From: Bacteroides sp.
GTDB lineage: Bacteria > Bacteroidota > Bacteroidia > Bacteroidales > Bacteroidaceae
Reading direction: 5' to 3'
Assembly: GCA_019412865.1 (NCBI GenBank)
Contig: DXOJ01000209.1
Span: 1 to 5,688 of the forward strand
DNA length: 5,688 nucleotides
The translations under genes were made by a program, and so were the position numbers. Positions 1 to 5,688 of this stretch are shown one piece after another. The notes under the pieces were generated by a model. The model did no database searches, was not told the DNA's origin, and was given only the letters and a program-made list of their open reading frames with translations. The number at the start of each line of letters is the position of its first letter. Within the stretch, counting starts at the first letter, position 1.

Positions 1-1319
1 CAGTCGAGCACACTATTTTTATTGTTGTCGAGTTTAATCGGACAGCAATATTTTTTTTCACTGATACGCTTGTCGATATGTGGAGCTGCAAAACAGAGTG
101 CAAAGCCTATGTATACGGGCAACTGGTTGGGATACTGCATAATGTCGTTGACATAAGTGGCGATAAAAAATCCGGCATCCATACAAAGCCATGCCGCGAT
201 AAGTCCACGCAGGCCTTTGTTGCGTACTTTAAACATGAGTATCCAGGAGCACCAGGCAAAGAGAATGCCGTGTATGGAAAGGTAGAGTATCAGTCCCACA
301 ATTCCCGTTTCCACCCATACGCTGACTAGCCATGAGTCGGGAGGGTAGGGCATTTGCTCTCGTGAATCGAAGTTACCGGCTTTGGAGAGTCCAATGCCGT
401 AGCCTAACGGTTTCTTTGCCATCAACTCTTTCATTCTTTGCCGGTTTTCGACACGCACCTGGTAGGAAGCGTCTTCGGACGGATGGAAAGAGGAGCGCAT
501 CTTGTGGATATATTGGTTCCCGCTTCCGATATTGGTATAACTGAAGAACACGAAAACGCTGATGGATATGAATATACCTGCCAATAACGCTTTCCAATTT
601 TTGGCAATGACGGTTATCATCAACATTCCTCCCATGATGACTCCCATAGCTGCACGGGTTCCCGAAATCCCCATTCCGTAAAGTCCCCCGACGGCGATGC
701 AGAGGAAGTAAATGCGTAGCCATTTGGACTCCACAAAGAAGGCGGAGATGGCAAAGACTACAGCGGACATGGCGGCATGTACTCCGTAGTTTGCTGCGTC
801 GGAGAAGCAGGAAAAATAGCGGATACCCGACCAGATGATATGTGTACGCCATCCGCCCAGCACGTGCAGGAAATAGAGGTCTTTGGAGCTGAAACCATAG
901 TTTTTTTGCCAGTAACCTTTTATCGTAAAGACGAGGACGAATACCGACCAGATGATTAATAGCAGCTCGATGTCTTTTTTTGTGCGGACAACGAGCGGAA
1001 CAACAAAGGCGCATATTAAAGGTATCAGCGCATAAGGTGTAAGGTTGATGTTCCATGCTGCCAGCACGTTGTTGGGATTAAGAATTTCGAGAAGATAGAA
1101 GCACAACCAGATTGTGAACATATAGGTCATGATGTTTTGACCTGCTTTCCAGTTGGTTTGTTCATCATTGTTAAGTTGTATCAAACAGATAGTAGTAAAT
1201 AACAAGATAATGATCATAGAGAATAACCCTACCTTGATATTTACTAACATTCCTGCTGCAACCAACACAAATTGTAAAGCAAGCAGGATATGGAAAGTCA
1301 CTATCTTATTATTCGTCAT
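1..1319 (-). CDS. O-antigen ligase/polymerase family membrane protein (Wzy_C type), 3' end outside window
   Basis: An integral inner-membrane protein, 439 codons visible with no stop before position 1. It has about ten hydrophobic helices and a larger loop at about residues 261-330. Visible family features are FSDAANYG (residues 172-179), GISGTRAAMG (217-226), an Arg-rich stretch leading to KKPLGYGIGLSK (302-313), and PPDSWLVSVWVETGIVGL (326-343), the equivalent of the H-N-x-x-L...E-x-G-x-x-G-L block of the family. Members either polymerise undecaprenyl-linked repeat units in the periplasm (Wzy) or ligate glycan to lipid A core (WaaL); sequence alone does not separate these. Next to a co-polymerase gene, the polymerase role is more likely. 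ATG at 1319 is chosen because the hydrophobic N-terminus begins there. It overlaps the preceding gene's stop by 11 bases, so translation is probably coupled. Visible length suggests the C-terminus is near. Family call is firm; exact role is inferred. Confidence 0.86.
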   Translation of the reverse strand, partial: MTNNKIVTFHILLALQFVLVAAGMLVNIKVGLFSMIIILLFTTICLIQLNNDEQTNWKAGQNIMTYMFTIWLCFYLLEILNPNNVLAAWNINLTPYALIPLICAFVVPLVVRTKKDIELLLIIWSVFVLVFTIKGYWQKNYGFSSKDLYFLHVLGGWRTHIIWSGIRYFSCFSDAANYGVHAAMSAVVFAISAFFVESKWLRIYFLCIAVGGLYGMGISGTRAAMGVIMGGMLMITVIAKNWKALLAGIFISISVFVFFSYTNIGSGNQYIHKMRSSFHPSEDASYQVRVENRQRMKELMAKKPLGYGIGLSKAGNFDSREQMPYPPDSWLVSVWVETGIVGLILYLSIHGILFAWCSWILMFKVRNKGLRGLIAAWLCMDAGFFIATYVNDIMQYPNQLPVYIGFALCFAAPHIDKRISEKKYCCPIKLDNNKNSVLD

Positions 1320-3531
1320 CGTCTTCTTCAGTCTCTTTCGCTTTTCTACTTAGATTGAATATGATTTTTTCTGTAAGTGACAATTGGCTGAAACGATAGC
1401 TGACTCTACGTAATAAGGTATATGGCGGAAGTTGTCCGGTGAAATCTTCCACTGCCTCACGCTTGGCGTTGGTCAGGCACACACGGAACGGAACATCCGT
1501 TTTACCCATTTGTGTCGTGAGCTGTTCGCAAAGTTGTTTGTCGATGGTTTTCCATCCGCGGTCTGCCGGGCTGACCAAAATGTTGACATTAGCGTCGTGC
1601 AACAGTGCAGTCGGGATATTGCTTGACGACAATGGCGGATAGGCAACGATTAGTATGTCTTCTCCTTGCAGGGTATAAAAATCGGTAATGTTTTTTGCAA
1701 GCAGATATTGAGTAGAATCTGTGTTAAAATCTTCTCCATACGTGATGAATCTCGTATTTAACATCCGGCTTTGCATATATCCGCAGATCAGATTTCCAAC
1801 GATGTCCTCACCGGAGTTTTCGCTGGTACTGAACAGGTTGATGATAAATACTCCGGGGGATTTCCGCTTTGTCAGGAAGCGGAGTATGGAGTTGCTCAAT
1901 TCTTTGATGGAAAGTTGGACGTAGGTTTTGGCTAGTCCGCCATAACGGGAAGAGGAGGGGCTGGGAACGGCTCCTATTACCTTAAATCCGGTCACTCGTT
2001 TGGTTCGGTTTGCATCACGCAACGTTCTGTCAAGAATCTCGATTAATAATAATAGAGCGATGATTATCAGAAAACTACCTATGCAGGCGGCAATGACAAT
2101 CTGCTTGCGGTTGGTTGAATTGGATGCAATCGGATAGGTCGGTTCATTGAGCACTTTCAATGTAGCAGAAGTCATTTCCAGATTTTTCTTTCTCAACAGG
2201 GCTTCGTTGTAGCTTTGTAACACGGTCAGGTAACTGCGTTCCGTAAAGTTGATGGAACGTTCTTTTTGCTTGATGGTGGTACCCACAGGGGCAAAAAATA
2301 CATAACGGTCGTTCAATTCCTGACGGGCATTTTGTACAATTAGTAGTTCGGCCTTAGCTTTTTCAAACAACAGAGTTTGTTCCAGCCATTGGTCGATGAT
2401 ATTGGTCCGGCTGGCGCCCTCTTTGGTGTATTTATGACTTACGTAGGAAGTGGTTAAATCATTCAGTTCCTGTTTAAGTTCGCTCAATCGTTTTTTGTCA
2501 CCTGTCAGAGATCCGGTATCTTTCTGTTTGGAGTCGCTCATCGCTTCCACTTCCGAGATTTTGCTGGTGATATTGGATGCTTCTCTTAATTTGTCCACAA
2601 ATTCCATATTCTTGAGCACTTGCTTGGCATTGCTGTCCATGTGCTTCTCCAGTTCTTCGAGCATCGACTTGGTACTGTTGTATGCAAAAAGTGCATCTTG
2701 TTCCCGCAGCTCGAATTCTTTACTGATGGCCGCGATTTCTTTGGTTTCGTCCAGATAGTTGATGATACGTTTTTCTACGTTGTACTTGGTCAGGTCGTCT
2801 TCCTCCGAGTTGAGTTTTTTGCCGATACGTTTCAACTCTTCCTCAAAGTATTTGATGACTTTGTCTGTTTCTCCGTAGCGAATACGGCGGTATTCTTCCA
2901 CAAATTCGTCCATCAGGATGCTTACCGTGTTGTAGGCTATGCCGGGATCGCCGGAAGTATAGCTGATGTCCAGCAAATCACTCGTGAGCCGGCGTTGCAC
3001 TTTGATGTTTTTCAAAGCGTTGTAGCTATAGAAAGGGTGATTGTAGTAGAACATTTCATAGATGTAGTTACCTTTTTTCGGACGCATATATGCTTCCAGA
3101 TTGGCAACTGTTTTATCTTCGCTCGATTTGTCGATCAGCTTTAATATTTCCGGTCCATGCGGACTGTTTTTTAAGTGGTTATAGGTGTAATTGTAGCTGG
3201 ATGGGGTGACTCCGTCATTGTCATTGTCCGGATTTCCCTGGATAAGTACACGGGCAAATAATCGCAGGAATACTCTTTTCAGGGTGCTCTCGGCTTGCAT
3301 GATACTTATCAGGTTGTCCATCGAATTTTGTACTGTCGCCCAGTCTGTGCGTTTATCGCTTTCCAAGTTGTATCCCGAGGCTACTCCGGTATAAAGTGTT
3401 GCTTTCACGTCGTATCCACCTTGCATGTGACGCGTATAGTAGAAGACGAGTAACGTGAAGATAGCGGTCCCTACCAGTATTAGCCAACGGTGGCGAAAGA
3501 GGGTCCGTATGATAGAAATGATGAAGTTCGT
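1309..3531 (-). CDS. Wzz/Wzc-type polysaccharide co-polymerase with degenerate kinase-like domain; non-canonical start
   Basis: An inner-membrane chain-length regulator for surface polysaccharide, about 740 residues if it starts at the ACG at 3529-3531. Order of parts: TM helix at about residues 16-32 (WLILVGTAIFTLLVFYY); Wzz periplasmic domain starting with TLYTGVASGY; long charged coiled coil at about 220-365; Pro-rich conserved block near 413-470 ending NEPTYP; second TM at about 478-497; then a cytoplasmic domain. That domain has the layout of a Wzc-type tyrosine kinase, but the P-loop position reads STSENSGEDIVGN (about 568-580) with no GK[ST], and the later DILIVAYPP (625-633) lacks the usual Asp. 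The tail is acidic (TEEDDDE) with no tyrosine cluster, so kinase activity is unlikely. The first ATG (3426) would give 705 residues but removes TM1 and cuts into the Wzz domain, so I prefer an upstream start. ATT at 3517-3519 is another candidate. The reading frame is the same as the upstream TolC gene, separated by two TAA codons. The 3' end overlaps the next gene. Confidence 0.9.
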   Translation of the reverse strand, partial: TNFIISIIRTLFRHRWLILVGTAIFTLLVFYYTRHMQGGYDVKATLYTGVASGYNLESDKRTDWATVQNSMDNLISIMQAESTLKRVFLRLFARVLIQGNPDNDNDGVTPSSYNYTYNHLKNSPHGPEILKLIDKSSEDKTVANLEAYMRPKKGNYIYEMFYYNHPFYSYNALKNIKVQRRLTSDLLDISYTSGDPGIAYNTVSILMDEFVEEYRRIRYGETDKVIKYFEEELKRIGKKLNSEEDDLTKYNVEKRIINYLDETKEIAAISKEFELREQDALFAYNSTKSMLEELEKHMDSNAKQVLKNMEFVDKLREASNITSKISEVEAMSDSKQKDTGSLTGDKKRLSELKQELNDLTTSYVSHKYTKEGASRTNIIDQWLEQTLLFEKAKAELLIVQNARQELNDRYVFFAPVGTTIKQKERSINFTERSYLTVLQSYNEALLRKKNLEMTSATLKVLNEPTYPIASNSTNRKQIVIAACIGSFLIIIALLLLIEILDRTLRDANRTKRVTGFKVIGAVPSPSSSRYGGLAKTYVQLSIKELSNSILRFLTKRKSPGVFIINLFSTSENSGEDIVGNLICGYMQSRMLNTRFITYGEDFNTDSTQYLLAKNITDFYTLQGEDILIVAYPPLSSSNIPTALLHDANVNILVSPADRGWKTIDKQLCEQLTTQMGKTDVPFRVCLTNAKREAVEDFTGQLPPYTLLRRVSYRFSQLSLTEKIIFNLSRKAKETEEDDDE

Positions 3532-3543
3532 ATCTTAGTTTTT

Positions 3544-4290
3544 TTATTTTCTTATGATGGGAGTACGTGAAATAACCTCAAGTATCATTAAGCTCTTTGT
3601 CAATTCAAACTTGCTATTCTCATATGCCTCACGTGCAGTTGACTGCCTTTCTTTATCTACGGCCAAGTCGGAAGAATCTATGGTTCCGTTGGCAAAATTC
3701 TTTTCAGAAATTTCATATTGCACATTAGCAAGTACCAAACTTTCACTTCTCATTTTAAGTACTCTTATCTGTGAGGTAGCCATCGCATACATCTCAATAA
3801 TATTCTTCTTAATTTCGTCGTACTTCACTTCCCGTTCCAATTCTGCACTACGTAATGTGAGCCTTTGCCGGCTGATTTTACCCTTGAGGTCGAATAGGTC
3901 GTCCAATGGGATGCTCAAACCTGCGCCTACTGTGTAACCATTTTGTGCCTGAGTGGAGTAGGTAAGATATGGGGCGACTGCCACGTCCGTATAGGTGGAC
4001 TCATTACCGAACATTCCGTATTGATAGCTTCCCCGTAGACTGAAGAAACCTAGAAATGACCATTTCTCTTTTTGGAGTAATTTGCGCTCGATTCTCGCCT
4101 TTACGTCCGCCATCTCATAAATGGGGCTGTTCTTGGCATTTTCGAATAAAACGGATAGTGGGGGGAGAACTATTTTACTATAATCTTCTTCACTTAGTTG
4201 AGAATAGTCAGACACTTCTTGTGCAACTACACGGGTGGTAGAGATGAACAGAAGTAATAACCCCGAAAAAAAATATATAAATTGCTTCAT
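3544..4290 (-). CDS. Short TolC-family outer-membrane protein (single OEP-type repeat)
   Basis: A secreted envelope protein of 248 residues. Residues 1-24 form a Sec signal peptide (hydrophobic GLLLLFIS, cleavage likely after VVAQ). The mature part follows one TolC repeat: a helix from about 43 to 72 (PPLSVLFENA, ARIERKLLQKE), two amphipathic beta strands at about 82-92 and 117-129 (YTVGAGLSIPLDD), then two long helices at about 133-185 and 187-240. The last contains YEISEKNFANGTIDSSDLA, typical of the y..G..s..dl segment of outer-membrane efflux proteins. Ordinary TolC proteins carry two such repeats in about 420-490 residues, so this is half-size; there is no sign of a frameshift or truncation, since the ORF runs cleanly from signal peptide to stop. 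It is the first gene of the operon with the co-polymerase, suggesting a role in polysaccharide exit across the outer membrane. That role is inferred; a structural or accessory role is possible. ATG at 4290 is supported by the signal peptide and an AGGA seven bases upstream. Confidence 0.86.
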   Translation of the reverse strand: MKQFIYFFSGLLLLFISTTRVVAQEVSDYSQLSEEDYSKIVLPPLSVLFENAKNSPIYEMADVKARIERKLLQKEKWSFLGFFSLRGSYQYGMFGNESTYTDVAVAPYLTYSTQAQNGYTVGAGLSIPLDDLFDLKGKISRQRLTLRSAELEREVKYDEIKKNIIEMYAMATSQIRVLKMRSESLVLANVQYEISEKNFANGTIDSSDLAVDKERQSTAREAYENSKFELTKSLMILEVISRTPIIRK

Positions 4291-4297
4291 AAAAAAA

Positions 4298-4301
4298 TCC
4301 T
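4298..4301 (-). promoter_or_regulatory. Shine-Dalgarno-like site of the TolC-family gene
   Basis: Minus-strand AGGA followed by seven T residues and then the ATG at 4290. Spacing is suitable for ribosome binding and supports this start. It is the only clear Shine-Dalgarno-like site among the starts visible here; the co-polymerase and polymerase genes lack one. Confidence 0.5.
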
Positions 4302-4332
4302 ATTATTTGCTCTTGCTGTGTTATAGCTTGCG

Positions 4333-4340
4333 CAAATATA
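4333..4340 (-). promoter_or_regulatory. Bacteroides-type -7 promoter element of the polysaccharide operon
   Basis: Minus-strand TATATTTG matches the Bacteroides primary-sigma -7 consensus TAnnTTTG exactly. Transcription would start near 4329, giving a leader of about 39 bases before the TolC-family ATG. The -33 position, where TTTG is expected 19-21 bases upstream, holds only a poor match (around ACTGCA), so either the promoter is weak or it depends on an activator. It would drive the TolC, co-polymerase and polymerase genes together. Confidence 0.6.
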
Positions 4341-4380
4341 AGGATTAATTTCATTTATGTGCAGTCTTTTATTATCTATT

Positions 4381-4414
4381 TTACAATCTTTCTTGTAATT
4401 TGTGCACAATTTGT
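4381..4414 (-). promoter_or_regulatory. Cluster of small symmetrical repeats upstream of the operon promoter (possible regulator site)
   Basis: Within 34 bases on the minus strand there are: ACAAATT repeated directly with an 11-base period (4397-4414); a perfect 10-base palindrome TTGTGCACAA between them (4400-4409); and TTACAA and TTGTAA as inverted arms around a 6-base loop (4381-4398). The cluster lies roughly 55-85 bases upstream of the inferred transcription start. This arrangement would suit an activator site, but it is short and AT-rich, so chance is a real alternative. It could also form a weak hairpin after the preceding gene, but no T-run follows, so I do not call a terminator. Confidence 0.25.
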
Positions 4415-4427
4415 CGCGTAAATGGCG

Positions 4428-5688
4428 TCAAAAGGCTTCTGTCATGTTGAAGTAGAACAAATTCTGCTTGTTCACCATGTCTCTGCCGAAATCAAGGCGT
4501 ACATTCATACGGGGTTGAACTTCGATACGTAATCCCAATCCGAGGTTGGGAAGCACACCTTCTATCTTGCCCGGAGTGGGGCCCATGAAACCGCATCCTC
4601 CCCAGGCCACATATCCTATATGACTTAACATCTTTTTTACCCAAGTGCTTTTGTCCGTATTTATCATCTGGCGGTATTCGGCCATCATGACATGTGAGGA
4701 CTTGTCGCGAAACTGTCCCATGTAGTAACCGCGAAGATCGAAAGGAGTTCCGCTAAGTACATATTTCGTTAGGGGTACATCTCCGAATGCGTTTTTGCTT
4801 TGCACTGTCCAGGCTATCACTTTGCGGCGTCCTACTGTTTTGTATTGGCGGTAATCGATTTCCAAACGGTAAAAATTATTATCACTGCCAAACGTTTTAT
4901 TATACATCATTCCCCGAAAGTCGAGGTAGGTTCCGCTATATGCATTTGCAGGAATATCGCGTGTGTCATACGTCAGCAGGAAACCAAGTCCGGAACTGAA
5001 ATTTTTGTATCCGCTTTCTGTACCTCCTGCCGCTATATACGAGGATTCATTAACCATTCCGGCAGCCGGTTTGGTAATTTTATCATAGTTCAAATCGACT
5101 TGGGGACCTGCAAAAATGTTGCTTTCTCCCAGACGGAACAGGAACCAGGGGTTTACTTGGATGCCGCTATAACGGTATTCGCTGGTGTCTTCTCCACGTT
5201 CATAATCTTTATTAGTGGAATAGCCGATGCCATAAAAATTCTCGATTGTATTTTTATATGAGAAAGTTCCGAAGATACGGAAGCGGTCGCCTTTAAAAAA
5301 GAGTTGTGGTTTTGTCATCACGTTTAGCCCGCCTTTGAACATCAAGGCAATGGCCACTGGCACTACCGAACGTCGTTGGGTGGTATCACTCGGATTCATC
5401 CGAAACGTCATCAGTGCGCTACCGCCTACTAACAAACCGAAGTCCGGCGTATAACTGGGGCCACCTAATATGTTATAGTGCAAATTCCGGTTTGCCACGC
5501 GCTGGCGACGCAACTCGCGCTTGGAAAGGGCAGGAATGGTGTCTGACGGGATGCCTTCAATATCTGTAGGAGTAGTATCACTGATAGAAGTTGTAGACCT
5601 TTGCAGTTCATCGCTCTTTACTGCCGTACTGTCAGCCGCGGCTGACATCATATTGATGGATGGAAGCATCATCAATATTCCTATTATA
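4428..5688 (-). CDS. BamA/TamA-like (Omp85 superfamily) outer-membrane beta-barrel protein without POTRA domains, 5' end outside window
   Basis: About 419 residues are visible, in frame to the right edge. The first visible segment (IIGILMMLPSINMMSAAADS) looks like the hydrophobic core and cleavage region of a signal peptide, so the true start probably lies a few codons beyond 5688; the TTG at 5673-5675 falls inside this hydrophobic stretch and is a poor start. Numbering from that TTG: a Ser/Thr-rich linker (about 15-50), a basic patch SKRELRRQRV (51-60), then alternating beta strands to the end. Omp85 signs are YDTRDIPANAYSGTY (236-250), FDLRGYY (312-318, equivalent of the RGF/RGY motif that locks the barrel in the family), a Gly-rich GLGLRIEVQP strand near 379-388, and a C-terminal aromatic end FYFNMTEAF, the usual barrel-assembly signal. 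There is no room for POTRA domains, so it is not a standard BamA assembly factor. Its substrate is unknown. It lies upstream of, but is probably not co-transcribed with, the polysaccharide genes. Confidence 0.86.
   Translation of the reverse strand, partial: IIGILMMLPSINMMSAAADSTAVKSDELQRSTTSISDTTPTDIEGIPSDTIPALSKRELRRQRVANRNLHYNILGGPSYTPDFGLLVGGSALMTFRMNPSDTTQRRSVVPVAIALMFKGGLNVMTKPQLFFKGDRFRIFGTFSYKNTIENFYGIGYSTNKDYERGEDTSEYRYSGIQVNPWFLFRLGESNIFAGPQVDLNYDKITKPAAGMVNESSYIAAGGTESGYKNFSSGLGFLLTYDTRDIPANAYSGTYLDFRGMMYNKTFGSDNNFYRLEIDYRQYKTVGRRKVIAWTVQSKNAFGDVPLTKYVLSGTPFDLRGYYMGQFRDKSSHVMMAEYRQMINTDKSTWVKKMLSHIGYVAWGGCGFMGPTPGKIEGVLPNLGLGLRIEVQPRMNVRLDFGRDMVNKQNLFYFNMTEAF

Noticed and set aside
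373..1056. 227-codon open frame on the minus strand
   Set aside because: It is the wrong frame of the O-antigen ligase/polymerase gene; its product is rich in Arg, Cys and His and shows no family features, while the other frame encodes a coherent multi-helix membrane protein.
2620..3144. 174-codon open frame on the plus strand
   Set aside because: It is antisense to the coiled-coil coding part of the co-polymerase and its Phe/Val-rich product is what the reverse of Lys/Glu/Asn-rich codons gives.
3532..3546. Stop-codon read-through or frameshifting at the A-run (AAAAAAAC) to make a TolC-co-polymerase fusion
   Set aside because: The two genes share a frame, but two TAA codons intervene and the A-run lies after the first stop. 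A fusion would also put the periplasmic TolC C-terminus directly before a cytoplasm-facing N-terminus, which is topologically unlikely.
4328..4335. TTGCGCAA palindrome at the promoter
   Set aside because: It is only eight bases and overlaps the end of the -7 element and the likely transcription start; too short to call an operator.
4381..4398. Terminator after the Omp85 barrel gene
   Set aside because: The stem is only six AT-rich pairs and is not followed by a T-run on the transcribed strand.
4800..5261. 153-codon open frame on the plus strand
   Set aside because: It lies fully antisense to the Omp85 barrel gene, with no start signal or recognisable domain.

Overview
The window looks like a chromosomal piece of a gut-type Bacteroidota genome, probably Bacteroides or a close relative. 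The reasons are a TAnnTTTG promoter element (TATATTTG), start regions with weak or no Shine-Dalgarno sequence, a short Omp85 barrel protein without POTRA domains, and a polysaccharide co-polymerase of the kind found in exopolysaccharide operons of this phylum. This assignment is inferred from style; no marker gene is present.

All four genes lie on the minus strand, so transcription runs from high to low coordinates. From the right edge: (1) a BamA/TamA-like outer-membrane beta-barrel protein, 5' end outside the window; (2) a 137-bp gap with a good Bacteroides -7 element just before the next gene; (3) a short, single-repeat TolC-family protein with a signal peptide; (4) a large Wzz/Wzc-type polysaccharide co-polymerase with a degenerate kinase-like C-terminal domain; (5) an O-antigen ligase/polymerase (Wzy_C-type) integral membrane protein that overlaps gene 4 by 11 bases and runs off the left edge.

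Genes 3 to 5 form a tight operon for making and exporting a surface polysaccharide. The Wzy-like enzyme would join repeat units on the periplasmic side, the co-polymerase would control chain length and bridge towards the envelope, and the TolC-like protein would serve as, or contribute to, the outer-membrane exit. Glycosyltransferases, flippase and other genes would be expected beyond the left edge. The Omp85 barrel gene is separated by its own gap and promoter and may be an unrelated neighbour.

The most notable irregularity is the start of the co-polymerase gene. The N-terminal membrane helix is clearly encoded, but no ATG, GTG or TTG precedes it between the second of two in-frame stops and the helix. 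It must start at a non-canonical codon (ACG is the best-placed), or carry a start-codon mutation or sequence error. Two further points are the half-size TolC protein and the loss of the P-loop lysine in the co-polymerase's kinase-like domain. I see no RNA genes, mobile elements, CRISPR arrays or long repeats.
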